In this document: positions 1 through 7,112 of the stretch, one piece after another
How positions within the stretch are numbered: position 1 is the stretch's first letter
How the letters are laid out: each line of letters begins with the position of its first letter
Source of the DNA: Acidimicrobiia bacterium
GTDB taxonomy: Bacteria; Actinomycetota; Acidimicrobiia; Acidimicrobiales; AC-14
DNA length: 20,619 bases
Assembly: GCA_019243595.1 (NCBI GenBank)
Contig: JAFAUA010000324.1
Coordinates: 1-20,619, forward strand
Reading direction: 5' to 3'
Notes under the pieces: model-generated
Database searches by the model: none
What the model was told of the DNA's origin: nothing
Seen by the model: the letters and a program-made list of their open reading frames with translations, nothing else
Program-made: the position numbers and the translations under genes

Positions 1-1
1 C

Positions 2-112
2 GCCGACCTCGACAACATCACCCATCAGATGGTCGCCATCGTCCAGGGAGAGATCCAAAAGAGCGGGCCGGCCGCCTCGGAGCAGGACACCCGGACAACA
101 GACGAACACTGA
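2..112 (+). CDS. 3' end of an unidentified gene (partial)
   Basis: Only the last 36 codons are inside the window, ending at TGA 110-112. The readable tail includes THQMVAIVQGEIQKSG and then a polar, acidic end (SEQDTRTTDEH). Codon use is GC-rich at third positions, as expected of a real gene, and the amphipathic stretch followed by a charged end looks like a genuine C-terminus. No domain can be recognised from so little. A regulator or small cytosolic protein is possible, but I do not assign a function. Confidence 0.5.
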   Translation, partial: ADLDNITHQMVAIVQGEIQKSGPAASEQDTRTTDEH

Positions 113-199
113 TCGAGCACTTCCTGCGCCGCGTCCACTCGATGGCCGCGGTGACGGTGTTCAACGGGCCTGGCTAGGGGTCAATCGGCGTCGAGTCAC

Positions 200-870
200 G
201 AGCTCACCGCGAGGCCACAGCGGCACATAGCGCGCGCTCGAGATTCCGGCGCGACAGGCGCTCGGACCCAGCAGGACGGCACGTCGCCGCTCGGACGGGC
301 TGTCCCAGAACAACGCCGCCGGCGGGCGGGCCACGGAACATGCCGGCGATCGCCGGCTCAGCGACAACTATTCGTCGTGCGCCGGACCCCGCGCGAGCGT
401 TACCTAACGTCCGTTCCGAGAGCGATTCTCGATGACGCAATCCGCTCTGGACAACAGCGGCGTCGCGTGGGTCCCGAGTCGGCGACGTCGCCCAGAACGA
501 CGTCCCCCGCGATGGATGCGCCGAACCGCTCCGTCCAAGAAGGCCTCGAGGGCGCCGATGGCGTTGTCGCGATCGACGCCGATGTCGAAAGCGACGTGGT
601 CGCGTGCCCATTGGGATGCACACAAATGGAAGGTCATGCTCGGCCGCCGCCCGCGACGATCGCGTGCGAGCGGTCCCACCGGCCATTCCGAGGGCGTCCG
701 CCCGTCCGGACACCGCAGTTCGAGCCAGTGTCGCGAGATCGTCGCCATCCTCGAGGACGACCGGTTCGATCCCACGAACGTGGCACTCGTCGACGAGGTG
801 GTGCTATTCGACCTTTCCCCCACCCGACTTCGGGTTCGGAATGAGGACGAGCTGCCTGGGGCGCGTGACG
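200..870 (-). pseudogene. Decayed diacylglycerol kinase-like (DAGK catalytic domain) gene
   Basis: Read on the minus strand in three alternating frames, the region spells a recognisable lipid-kinase N-terminal domain. Near 815-855 it reads QLVLIPNPKSGGGK, the usual nucleotide-binding start. Then come EPVVLEDGDDLATLA and DALGMAGG, the remnant of the GGDG(S/T) motif. After a frame change it reads AAEHDLPFVCIPMGTR, and after another DHVAFDIGVDRDNAIGALEAF (positions about 540-620; family consensus GTRNHFALDLGLDRDDVVGALDAF). An in-frame TAG lies at 804-806, and at least two further indels separate the blocks. Below about 520 the match fades to weak traces. Intact members phosphorylate diacylglycerol or related lipids. 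This copy cannot make a full enzyme, and its true limits are uncertain. Confidence 0.6.
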
Positions 871-1259
871 ATGGGTCTCCGCACGTTGCCGCCGCAGCCG
901 TCGCGGACACGCGCCGTCGACGACGTCCACTTCCGCGCCGCGTCGGCCGACAATGAGCTGCTGCGAGATTTCGAGCGCGAACCGAGCCGCGATTACCAAC
1001 CACTGCCAAATCGGGAACGATGTCGCGAGACACCTGTGCACGATGTCTGGCGACATCGAATGGTGTCGGAGGGGCGAGTTCAGTTCAACCCTGAGTACAC
1101 CGCCCTCGATCCGTGGCCGAATCTTGCTCGGCGCCTCTAGCCCGTCCCGGTGACGAACCCCGTTTGATTTGTCTACCAATGGGCGGTTTGTCGTGGGTGC
1201 GAAGAGGGAAGACTGGGGGCTTCCGGGCGGGAGCCGGAACGAGAGGGAGGAAGCGACTG
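871..1259. other. Intergenic stretch without a recognisable gene
   Basis: About 390 bases between the decayed kinase and the secreted-protein gene. Open frames here are Arg/Ser-rich and low-complexity on both strands, and none resembles a known family. The minus-strand side may be further debris upstream of the kinase. Its last bases hold the ribosome-binding site of the next gene (GAGGGAGG at about 1243-1250). No convincing -35/-10 pair was found. Confidence 0.5.
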
Positions 1260-1961
1260 ATGAAGAGACGCCTTGTGGCGGTCAGCGTTGTGGGTCTGCT
1301 GTCGCTAGGAGCAGCCATCTTCGCCATCCCGGCGGGATCGGCCGCCACCGCACCCAACGTCACCTGCCAGCCGGGCCAGACCTTGAGCGGCGTGTACAAC
1401 AATGTGCTCGTCCCCGGGACCGACAACGGCGCCAACTACTGCAGCATCCAGGGGGCGATGATCAACGGCACCCTGACCGTGCAGCCGGGCGGCGCGGTGG
1501 TGATCGGCAGCGGCAGTACCGTCCACGCAATCACCTCCAACAGCGCCGGTACGGGCACCGGCGACCCACTCGGGCTCTTTGCGACCTACAACTTCTCCGT
1601 CATCATGTGCAACAGCACCGTGACCAGCACGATGACGATCAACGGATCACAGTCCGCCGTCCTCATCGGTGACAGCGACGCCGGGTGTGGTGGCAACACG
1701 CTGAACGGCGCCAGCAATACCCTCAACGACAACCACGGCGGCGTGGAGGTCGATTCCAACACGGTCAACGGCAACCTGTCGGTCAACGACACCACCGGCC
1801 ACGTCGCCGCCGTGCTCGATGCCGACTCTCCCCCCGAGACCACCGACGTGAGCAACAACAGCGACTCGACGCACTCCCTGACCTGCGCTGGCAACGCGCC
1901 GACGGTCGTGTCGAGTGGCAATACGTTTGCGAGCTACCCCGGCGGCCAGTGCGGCCCCTAG
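1260..1961 (+). CDS. Secreted Asn/Gly/Thr-rich protein, probably beta-helical, unknown function
   Basis: The 233-residue product starts with a clear signal peptide: MKRR, then a hydrophobic core VAVSVVGLLSLGAAIFA, with a likely cleavage after IPAGSA-A near residue 27. The ATG at 1260 is chosen over upstream starts because GAGGGAGG lies about 9 nt before it and the signal peptide begins there. The mature part has six cysteines (TCQ, YCS, MCN, GCG, LTC, QCG), which could form three disulfides. It also has short irregular turns rich in N, G, T and S (NGTLTVQPGGAVVIGSGSTV, NTVNGNLSVNDTTG), the look of a right-handed beta-helix or solenoid. It is presumably exported to the wall or medium. A strong hairpin terminator follows at 1994-2020. 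A degenerate inverted copy of its 3' part lies near 4485-4785. No enzyme motif is visible. Confidence 0.8.
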   Translation: MKRRLVAVSVVGLLSLGAAIFAIPAGSAATAPNVTCQPGQTLSGVYNNVLVPGTDNGANYCSIQGAMINGTLTVQPGGAVVIGSGSTVHAITSNSAGTGTGDPLGLFATYNFSVIMCNSTVTSTMTINGSQSAVLIGDSDAGCGGNTLNGASNTLNDNHGGVEVDSNTVNGNLSVNDTTGHVAAVLDADSPPETTDVSNNSDSTHSLTCAGNAPTVVSSGNTFASYPGGQCGP

Positions 1962-1993
1962 GCACGACAACTCGCCGATAGCGGTCCAATCCA

Positions 1994-2020
1994 GGGAGGC
2001 GGTCGGAAGGACCGCCTCCC
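1994..2020 (+). terminator. Hairpin terminator of the secreted-protein gene
   Basis: A perfect 11-bp stem, GGGAGGCGGTC at 1994-2004 and GACCGCCTCCC at 2010-2020, with loop GGAAG, begins 33 nt after the stop codon. There is no strong T-run after it, which is common in high-GC bacteria. A diverged version of the same hairpin accompanies the inverted duplicate at 4488-4510, so it belongs to this gene's transcription unit. Confidence 0.7.
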
Positions 2021-2208
2021 GTGGTTGCGACGCGACACAGCCGTGCACGGTTGTCGTCTCACCGGCGCTTCACTTCTGCCGGCGCGCTCGACGGCTCTCA
2101 TGAACAACTCCCACCACGTCGCAAGGATGAGCCACTGAAACGCCTACGAGCCGGCAATCGGGGTCAATGTGAAACGCCCCGGCTCAACGCATCGCCTCCG
2201 CGGATCCC

Positions 2209-2238
2209 GGGGCGGTTCAAGATCCTTTGAGCCGCCCC
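2209..2238 (-). terminator. 12-bp hairpin, likely terminator of the vestigial small gene
   Basis: GGGGCGGTTCAA at 2209-2220 pairs with TTGAGCCGCCCC at 2227-2238 (one wobble pair) around the loop GATCCT. On the minus strand it begins directly after the TGA at 2239-2241 of the vestigial TTVEYR-type gene, so it is best read as that gene's terminator. No clear T-run follows on either strand. Confidence 0.6.
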
Positions 2239-2419
2239 TCACGTGTTGCCGTAAAGCGAGGCGGTGTGTGGGTTCGCCGGCGCGCGCGGGCGCGAACGCC
2301 GTGCCGTCGTCGCCCGAGACGCCAACACATCGCTGCCGCTCCGCCCTTCGTCATCGAGTTCAGAGTGCGTCGCCAGACATCGACGCCCGGACGCGGATTC
2401 TGTACTCAACGGTCGTCAT
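2239..2419 (-). pseudogene. Vestige of a small 'MTTVEYRIRV' protein, frameshifted
   Basis: The minus-strand ATG at 2419 begins MTTVEYRIRV and hits a stop after about 20 codons (SGDAL-stop). In the next frame the reading continues with ELDDEGRSGSDVL and ends near HTASLYGNT before a TGA at 2239-2241, just before a terminator hairpin. The 181-nt span is not a multiple of three, as expected for one net indel. The length (about 60 codons), the TTVEYRIRV start and the final ASLYG resemble a small actinobacterial hypothetical family of 65-75 residues that begins (V/Q)EYRI.V.G and ends near QAALYGLLDRI. That family link is from memory and needs a search. A second related start lies at 6803. Confidence 0.45.
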
Positions 2420-2499
2420 CGGCGGGCGACCCGAGCGGGCGCTCTGTGCGGGCCAACTTCAGCAAGCGATACCGCTCACAACGGCGCTGAGACCACCGG

Positions 2500-3262
2500 C
2501 TAGGACCCGTGAGCCGCGCGTCCGGCCTGGCGGAGCAGCTCGCTGACCGTGGTAATGCGATAGCCACTGCGGGCCAAGCCAGCCAGCAAGAGGGGAAGGG
2601 CGGTCATCGTCCGTTGGCGTGCGGGGACCCCGCCGTCGTGGGCGAGAATGATGGCGCCCGGTCGCACGTCTTCGAGGAGCTCAGAGACGCCGCCGGCGAT
2701 ACTGCGGTGGTCAATGAAGCGCTCGACGCAGGCGCTCCACAGCACGGTGTGCATGCCTGCGACGACCGCTGCCCGAGCGACCTCCGCATCCCACTCGTCG
2801 TACGGCGGTCGGAACCATGCCGGCGTGCGCCCGGCAATGGCGCCCAACAGGTCGCGGTCGGCGGCGATCTCGGCGGCCAGAGCGCGATCAGACACTGTGA
2901 GGAGGTGGGCATGGCTCCAGGTGTGGTCGGCGACCTCGTTGCCTGCGTGCAACTCGGCCAGTACCAGTCCGGGCACACGCGCCGCGCTCTCCCCGATGTC
3001 GAAGAAGGTGGCGTGCGCACCGAAGTGGGCAAGCATCGCAAGGACTGTTGGTGTCCAGCGCGGGTCAGGGCCGTCATCGAAGGTGAGAGCGACAATGCGG
3101 TCAGGGGTCTCGACTCGGAAATAGCGGGCGTGGTCTGGGATGCGTGGTCTGTGCGGTCGCGGTGGACGCCAGGATCGTGACGGCCGCAGCGACGACCGCG
3201 GTCACAACGGCGGCTCGGCGTGGTCTGCGAGGCGCCGTGCCGGCTGCTCCCCTCCGAGCCAT
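2500..3262 (-). pseudogene. Polysaccharide deacetylase (NodB domain), N-terminus out of frame
   Basis: The catalytic domain is intact and reads on the minus strand from about 3150 down to 2500. It contains IVALTFDDGPDPRWTPTVL (metal-binding DD, 3070-3084), FGAHATFFDIG, DHTWSHAHL (the H-S-x-x-H metal motif), WFRPPYDEW (RPPY) and GAIILAHDGG (His motif). Such enzymes remove N- or O-acetyl groups from cell-wall or exopolysaccharide sugars. This frame has no ATG, GTG or TTG between a stop near 3200 and an ATG at 3036 that falls after the catalytic DD. In the adjacent frame, from 3262 up to about 3130, lies a good export signal: MARRGAAG, an Arg-rich stretch, then AAVVTAVVAAAVTILASTATA. One indel near 3125-3145 therefore separates the signal from the enzyme. 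It is either a recent pseudogene or a sequence error. Confidence 0.7.
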
Positions 3263-3753
3263 CGCCCCGCGAGGAGCGGCGTTGATTGCCTGGCGCGACG
3301 GGGATCGGTTGTCAGGTTCTGGAGCCCGGGCCATCAAGCGGAGAACAGGAAAGCGGCAAGCCCCGCTGGTGATCAAGTTCGGTGCACAGCTCTGCGGTGG
3401 GCGGGTTCGCGGGTCCCAGGGCTCACGCAACGCGATCCGCAACACGGTTTCAGTGGCGGCACGACAGGCGCAATACCGGTGGCCGGGGCGGTCAGTCTGC
3501 TGCGGCGAGTGACCACTCCGGGACCGACGCTGTGCGTCTTAGGACATCGACGGGCGTGTCCTCCACCGCCCATCGTGTCCCTGTGATGAGGTTCTTCCCG
3601 TCGCCGCCGCATGCCAATCTCGTGCAGAAGGTCAGGTCAAACCCCCATGGTGTCTGGGATCGCTTGTCGCGTCCGCCGACCGCTTGCACCTAGCGACCGG
3701 TATTCTGCGGCGTCGGGACTGGAACCATCGGCCCGCCCGCTCCGGAGTACCCA
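3263..3753. other. Intergenic stretch without a recognisable gene
   Basis: About 490 bases. Short open frames occur on both strands, but their products are Arg/Pro/Thr-rich and look like frame shadows. The minus-strand part next to 3262 could hold an upstream start of the deacetylase signal region (an in-frame ATG at 3334), though neither ATG has a good ribosome-binding site. A TATTCT box at 3701-3706 could be the -10 of the STAS gene, but no well-spaced -35 was found. Confidence 0.4.
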
Positions 3754-4089
3754 GTGGCAGAAGCAGTGGGGGCGAGTGGAGAGGTCCGGTTCGTCATCTC
3801 GGCCGACGATGATGCGTGTGTCGTCCGCATCATCGGCGTGGTCGACGCGTCGACGGCGCCGACCGTCGAAGAGACCTTGACCGACCTGATCCAGAGCGAC
3901 AGCACACACCTCGTGCTCGACCTGTCCGAGATGGAATTCATAGACTCCACGGGGCTCGGCGTCTTGGTGATCGCCCTGAAGCGTGTCGCAGAGCGAGACG
4001 GGTCGCTCCTGCTGCAGTCGCCTCGTTCTGGCGCACGAAAGGTTCTGAGCATCACGAGGCTCGACCAGGTATTCCCCATCAGCGACTAG
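3754..4089 (+). CDS. STAS-domain anti-sigma factor antagonist (SpoIIAA/RsbV-like)
   Basis: The 111-residue product is one STAS domain. It reads VVRIIGVVDASTAPTVEETL near the N-terminus, then HLVLDLSEMEFIDSTGLGVLV, with the phosphorylatable serine expected at Ser65 (FIDSTGLG). Family members bind an anti-sigma kinase of the RsbW/SpoIIAB type when unphosphorylated and so free an alternative sigma factor. The GTG start at 3754 is supported by GGAG at 3744-3747, six bases upstream. Length and motif are normal for the family. No kinase, phosphatase or sigma factor gene is adjacent, so the partner is unknown. A role in stress or envelope control is inference. Confidence 0.9.
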   Translation: MAEAVGASGEVRFVISADDDACVVRIIGVVDASTAPTVEETLTDLIQSDSTHLVLDLSEMEFIDSTGLGVLVIALKRVAERDGSLLLQSPRSGARKVLSITRLDQVFPISD

Positions 4090-4318
4090 CCCGCCCAACG
4101 AGGGGCCCATCTGGCGACGCAACGTCGCCGTTGCGATCTGCACGCACGATGCGGGGACAACCGGACAGCCCGTGGGAACGGGCTGGCCGGTCGAACCCAG
4201 CAAGAGTGTCCTTCCAGGCTTGGCGGATCAAGGGAGGGTCACCCTTCAGGGCCAGGCTAGGCCCGGCCCGAACCCCTGCGCGTTCGGGTCGCGGACGGCG
4301 TGCCGTAACCTGCGCTCA

Positions 4319-4444
4319 ATGGTCGTCTGGCTTGACTTCCTCGCTGTCTGCTTCGTCGCCCTGTTTGTGGCCATGATGTGGCTCGTTTCTGCGACCTGGT
4401 GGGAGTTGTTCGGTCGGAGCCGTCGACCGCGCCGACAGCCCTGA
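4319..4444 (+). CDS. Possible 42-residue single-pass membrane peptide
   Basis: The ATG at 4319 opens a short frame with one strong hydrophobic segment (WLDFLAVCFVALFVAMMWLV, residues 4-23), followed by a Trp/aromatic interface (SATWWELF) and a basic end (GRSRRPRRQP). That is a typical N-out/C-in single-span layout by the positive-inside rule. No Shine-Dalgarno sequence is evident and no family is recognised. The frame is also open upstream to 4172, but that part has low hydrophobicity and does not look coding. It lies just before the inverted duplicate. It may be a real small protein or chance. Confidence 0.35.
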   Translation: MVVWLDFLAVCFVALFVAMMWLVSATWWELFGRSRRPRRQP

Positions 4445-4484
4445 GCCTCAGTGAGAACGCCAATGGTGCACGGCGTCGTGACGG

Positions 4485-4785
4485 AGAGAGGCGGTTGTTG
4501 CGACCGCCTCACTTTTCGTTGGACCGCTATCGCCGAGTTGTCGTGCCCAGGAATCGCACTGACCGCCGCGGCGAACGAGTTGCCACTTGGCGCCACAGTC
4601 GGCGCGTTGCCGCGCAGGTCAGGGAGTGCGTCGAGTCGCTGTTGTTGCTCGGGTCGGTGGTCTCGGGGGGACAGTCGGCATCGAGCGCGGTGGCGACGTG
4701 GGCGTGCTGTCATTGACCGACAGGTTGCCGTTCACCGTGTTCGAATCGACGTCCACGCCGCCGTGGTTGTCATTGAGCTGCGCCA
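4485..4785 (-). pseudogene. Inverted degenerate copy of the 3' part of the secreted-protein gene
   Basis: On the minus strand this matches about 1720-2021 closely, including DNHGGVDVDSNTVNGNLSVN against DNHGGVEVDSNTVNGNLSVN in the intact gene. Single-base deletions then shift the frame, first in the codons after LSVND (GACAGCACGCCC against GACACCACCGGCC) and again after CCTGACCTGCGC. The stop codon TAG of the first copy is TGG here. Similarity continues beyond it: GGCACGACAACTCG, then CGATAGCGGTCCAA, then a hairpin. There is no N-terminal half and no signal peptide, so it cannot make a secreted protein. Confidence 0.85.
4488..4510. terminator. Hairpin associated with the inverted duplicate
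   Basis: GAGGCGGT at 4488-4495 pairs with ACCGCCTC at 4503-4510 around TGTTGCG. It is the counterpart of the terminator at 1994-2020 and keeps the GAGGCGGT/ACCGCCTC arms. On the plus strand it is followed by ACTTTTCG, so it could also end plus-strand transcription coming from 4319-4444. Confidence 0.5.
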
Positions 4786-4878
4786 GCTACACGTGTCGTG
4801 CACGCCTTGGCCGCAACCACGTCGAGCGCCCGTCTGCGCGTGGTCCGCTCGGCGAGCGCTCTTTTCGAACGGTGCCTA

Positions 4879-6408
4879 ATGGCAGAGGCTCCCTCAACCG
4901 CGAAACGATGGGCGGCGCGGCGCGCGGCAAGCGCCGAAAGCTTGACCTACAGCGCGGTTTTCCTTGTCGCCTTCGCGTTGCGGGTCCTCGTCCCATTTAC
5001 CGGCGTCGGTCTCGTCGGCAACTACAGCTACGACTCCGGCGTCTACTACGCCGCAGGCGCCGCGCTGGTGCGCGGCCGCGTGCCATACCGCGACTTCATC
5101 CTCCTGCATCCGCCTGGCGTCGCGCTGGCCACCGCTCCCGCCGCATGGATCGGACGCGTGACGAATGATCACGTCGGCTACGCGTTCGTCAGCCTGGAGT
5201 TCATCGCCTTCGGCGCCGCGAGCGCCGTCCTAGTCGTCGTTGCCGCCCGGCGCCTCGGGGCTCCGCGTTGGGCGGCCACGACGGGCGGACTTTTCTATGC
5301 CGGATGGTTCTTGTCGGTCCGCGCCGAATACGTGAGCCGGCTCGAACCTTTGGGCAACCTTCTCCTGCTGTGCGGCCTGGTCGCATACACCGGCGTCGGG
5401 CGGCCGCGCAGCGCGCGCTCGGCGCTGGCGTGTGGCGCGGCCCTCGGTGCCGCGGCGTCAGTCAAAGTTTGGTATGCGGTCCCGCTGGCGGTGGTGGTCT
5501 GCTTCCTGGTGGCGCGGCATCGCACCCGCGATGCCGGGGCAGCGATAGCGGGCGCTATAGGAGCGGTCGCGGCAATCTGCGGCGCGTTCTTCGCGCTTGC
5601 GCCCACGGCGATGTGGCGGATGGTCGTCTCGGAGCAAATCGGCCGTCAGCAAGCCAACGCGCTCCGCGCACTCCTCGTCCTGAACGGGCTGCCGAAGGGA
5701 GTCACCTGGCAGGCCGCGTACCTTCTCGACGCGGTCCTAGTGGTCCTGGGCGTGCTGCTCGCGCTCGCCGCGTGGCGGACGCCGGCCGCGCGCCTGCCCG
5801 CGGTGCTGCTCGTGGCCTGCGGAGGCGTCTTAGTCGCCGCGCCGTCGTTCTTCGCCTACTACACCGACTATCTGACGCCGGCCGCTGCACTGTGCATTGC
5901 GACTGGGGCCGCTTCAGTCGCTTGTAAGCGTGGGCGGTCGGGCCGCGTTCCACTCGTCGCCGGTACCCTCGCCATCGCGCTCCTGTTGATAGTCCCAGCG
6001 AAGGCCCTGTGGTACCAAACACGTGCGACGAGCGCCTCGCGATCGCCGGGACAGCTGGCATCGGCGGTGTCCAACGCCGAGTGTGTCATGTCGGACTCGC
6101 CGATGGCGCTCATCCAACTGAACGTCTTGGACCGCACCCTCGCAGACGGTTGCCCTGATTGGGTCGACGTGACAGGGCGCACCTACGCGCCTGACATGAG
6201 CCTTCGCGGGCGTGGCGGTAGCCGCGTGGCGCGCGCGGCGAACACAAAATGGCAACGAGCCGTTCGGGACTATCTGCTTTCGGGCAACGCCGTGGTTGTC
6301 TTGCGGCCTAGGGATGCAGGTATCAGCCCGAGCACCCTCGGCGACATTGCGGCAGGAGGCGTCCTCGCCACCGACGGCGTCCACACGATCTATCGGGTCT
6401 CGCCCTGA
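4879..6408 (+). CDS. GT-C type membrane glycosyltransferase (PMT/ArnT-like), substrate unknown
   Basis: The 509-residue protein is built almost wholly of hydrophobic segments from residue 22 on (FLVAFALRVLVPF; ASAVLVVVAARRL; LLLLCGLVAYTGV and more, roughly nine to eleven spans). The first external loop carries SYDSGVYYAAGAAL and GRVPYRDFILLHPPG (residues 50-80), the arrangement of polyprenyl-phosphate-sugar-dependent GT-C enzymes: an acidic residue after the first span, then a Y-R-D-F...HPPG segment. Such enzymes move a sugar from a lipid carrier to a protein, lipid or wall glycan on the outer face. The C-terminal 110 residues form a soluble domain. ATG 4879 is preferred. A GTG at 4798 in the same frame would add 27 residues that overlap the inverted duplicate. 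No partner genes are adjacent, so donor and acceptor cannot be named. Confidence 0.75.
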   Translation: MAEAPSTAKRWAARRAASAESLTYSAVFLVAFALRVLVPFTGVGLVGNYSYDSGVYYAAGAALVRGRVPYRDFILLHPPGVALATAPAAWIGRVTNDHVGYAFVSLEFIAFGAASAVLVVVAARRLGAPRWAATTGGLFYAGWFLSVRAEYVSRLEPLGNLLLLCGLVAYTGVGRPRSARSALACGAALGAAASVKVWYAVPLAVVVCFLVARHRTRDAGAAIAGAIGAVAAICGAFFALAPTAMWRMVVSEQIGRQQANALRALLVLNGLPKGVTWQAAYLLDAVLVVLGVLLALAAWRTPAARLPAVLLVACGGVLVAAPSFFAYYTDYLTPAAALCIATGAASVACKRGRSGRVPLVAGTLAIALLLIVPAKALWYQTRATSASRSPGQLASAVSNAECVMSDSPMALIQLNVLDRTLADGCPDWVDVTGRTYAPDMSLRGRGGSRVARAANTKWQRAVRDYLLSGNAVVVLRPRDAGISPSTLGDIAAGGVLATDGVHTIYRVSP

Positions 6409-6609
6409 GGAGCCTGACGGGGTCACAGTTTCCGTTCTCTGGCCCGTCGCACCTGGCCGCCTCCGGATCACACAGCACCGTGCGATCTCGCGGCCTCTGA
6501 GTCGCAACCGCGTGCGATGCCCGGGGTCGCCGACGGTACCTCGTCCTGGTTGCGACCGCGCACGAGCTCAGGCCAAGGAAACCGGATGGTGGTCCTTATC
6601 CCGGGCGGC

Positions 6610-6803
6610 ATCCTCGTAGCGGGCCATGTAACCACGGGACCTCGAAGTGCCGCGCTGCGCGGAGCAGCTCTCGCGAGCGCTTGACGCGCTGGGGGGAGTT
6701 CCACCACGACGGAACTGTCGATCCGCCCTATGGCATCGGCTACCGAACGCGCCGTCAGAACGCCGACGCCGCCGACGCGCCTTCTGTACTCAACAGTCGT
6801 CAC
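6610..6803 (-). pseudogene. Second 'MTTVEYR' vestige
   Basis: A minus-strand GTG at 6803 opens MTTVEYRRRV, matching the start of the vestige at 2419. The shared DNA includes TTCTGTACTCAAC and, upstream of the start, GGCGACCCGAGCGGGCG. The frame stays open to 6468, but the rest (DAIGRIDSSVVVELPPARQ) diverges quickly from the first copy and becomes Ala/Arg-rich, with no downstream hairpin like that at 2209-2238. The 3' limit is set from the expected length of about 65 codons and is uncertain. A degenerated paralogue is the likely reading. A real short protein cannot be excluded. Confidence 0.35.
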
Positions 6804-7112
6804 TGACCGGCGACCCGAGCGGGCGATCGGCGCGCCCGCATCCGCCGGCGAAAGTCACGCGGATGCCACGAGGATCATCCGTGTATTAGGTGAACCGCTC
6901 CGCGAGCCTCGCGTGCGTAAGCAGCGAGCGAAGGCACCACGGTCTGTGGCCGTGGCGAGATCGTCTGATGGGCCGAACGGCCCAATTGGCGATTCGCGCC
7001 TCAGCTGAACGGCTCTATCTGCCGATAACGCTTCCAACGGACGCATAGACGCGCTCGGGCGGGTGTCTTCGGAGGGGACCTGCCCGGCTGCCAACACCAG
7101 GGGGAGGCAGCA
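6804..7112. other. Leader region upstream of the chemosensory operon
   Basis: About 310 bases without a gene. It contains two small perfect hairpins, CCACGG/CCGTGG (6937-6942 and 6950-6955) and TGGGCC-GAAC-GGCCCA (6969-6984). Next comes the GCCGATAA box at 7021-7028. At the end is the strong ribosome-binding site GGGGAGG (7101-7107) of the mcp gene. The hairpins could end upstream transcription or shape a leader; the sequence does not decide. Confidence 0.45.
7021..7028 (+). promoter_or_regulatory. GCCGATAA box, sigma-28 (FliA)-like -10 candidate
   Basis: The eight bases match the -10 consensus of flagellar/chemotaxis sigma-28 promoters exactly, and they lie 85 nt before the mcp ATG on the correct strand. 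The expected TAAA -35 at the usual spacing is absent. The nearest resemblance is TGAA at 7006-7009, at 11-nt spacing. The call therefore rests on one half-site. Confidence 0.35.

Noticed and set aside
400..1180. Several overlapping plus- and minus-strand frames of 150-210 codons read as genes
   Set aside because: No single frame is coherent. The kinase motifs hop between frames, which indicates a decayed gene rather than intact ones.
6880..7112. A c-di-GMP (GEMM) riboswitch in the mcp leader
   Set aside because: The conserved GEMM core sequences are not present. Only two simple hairpins were found.
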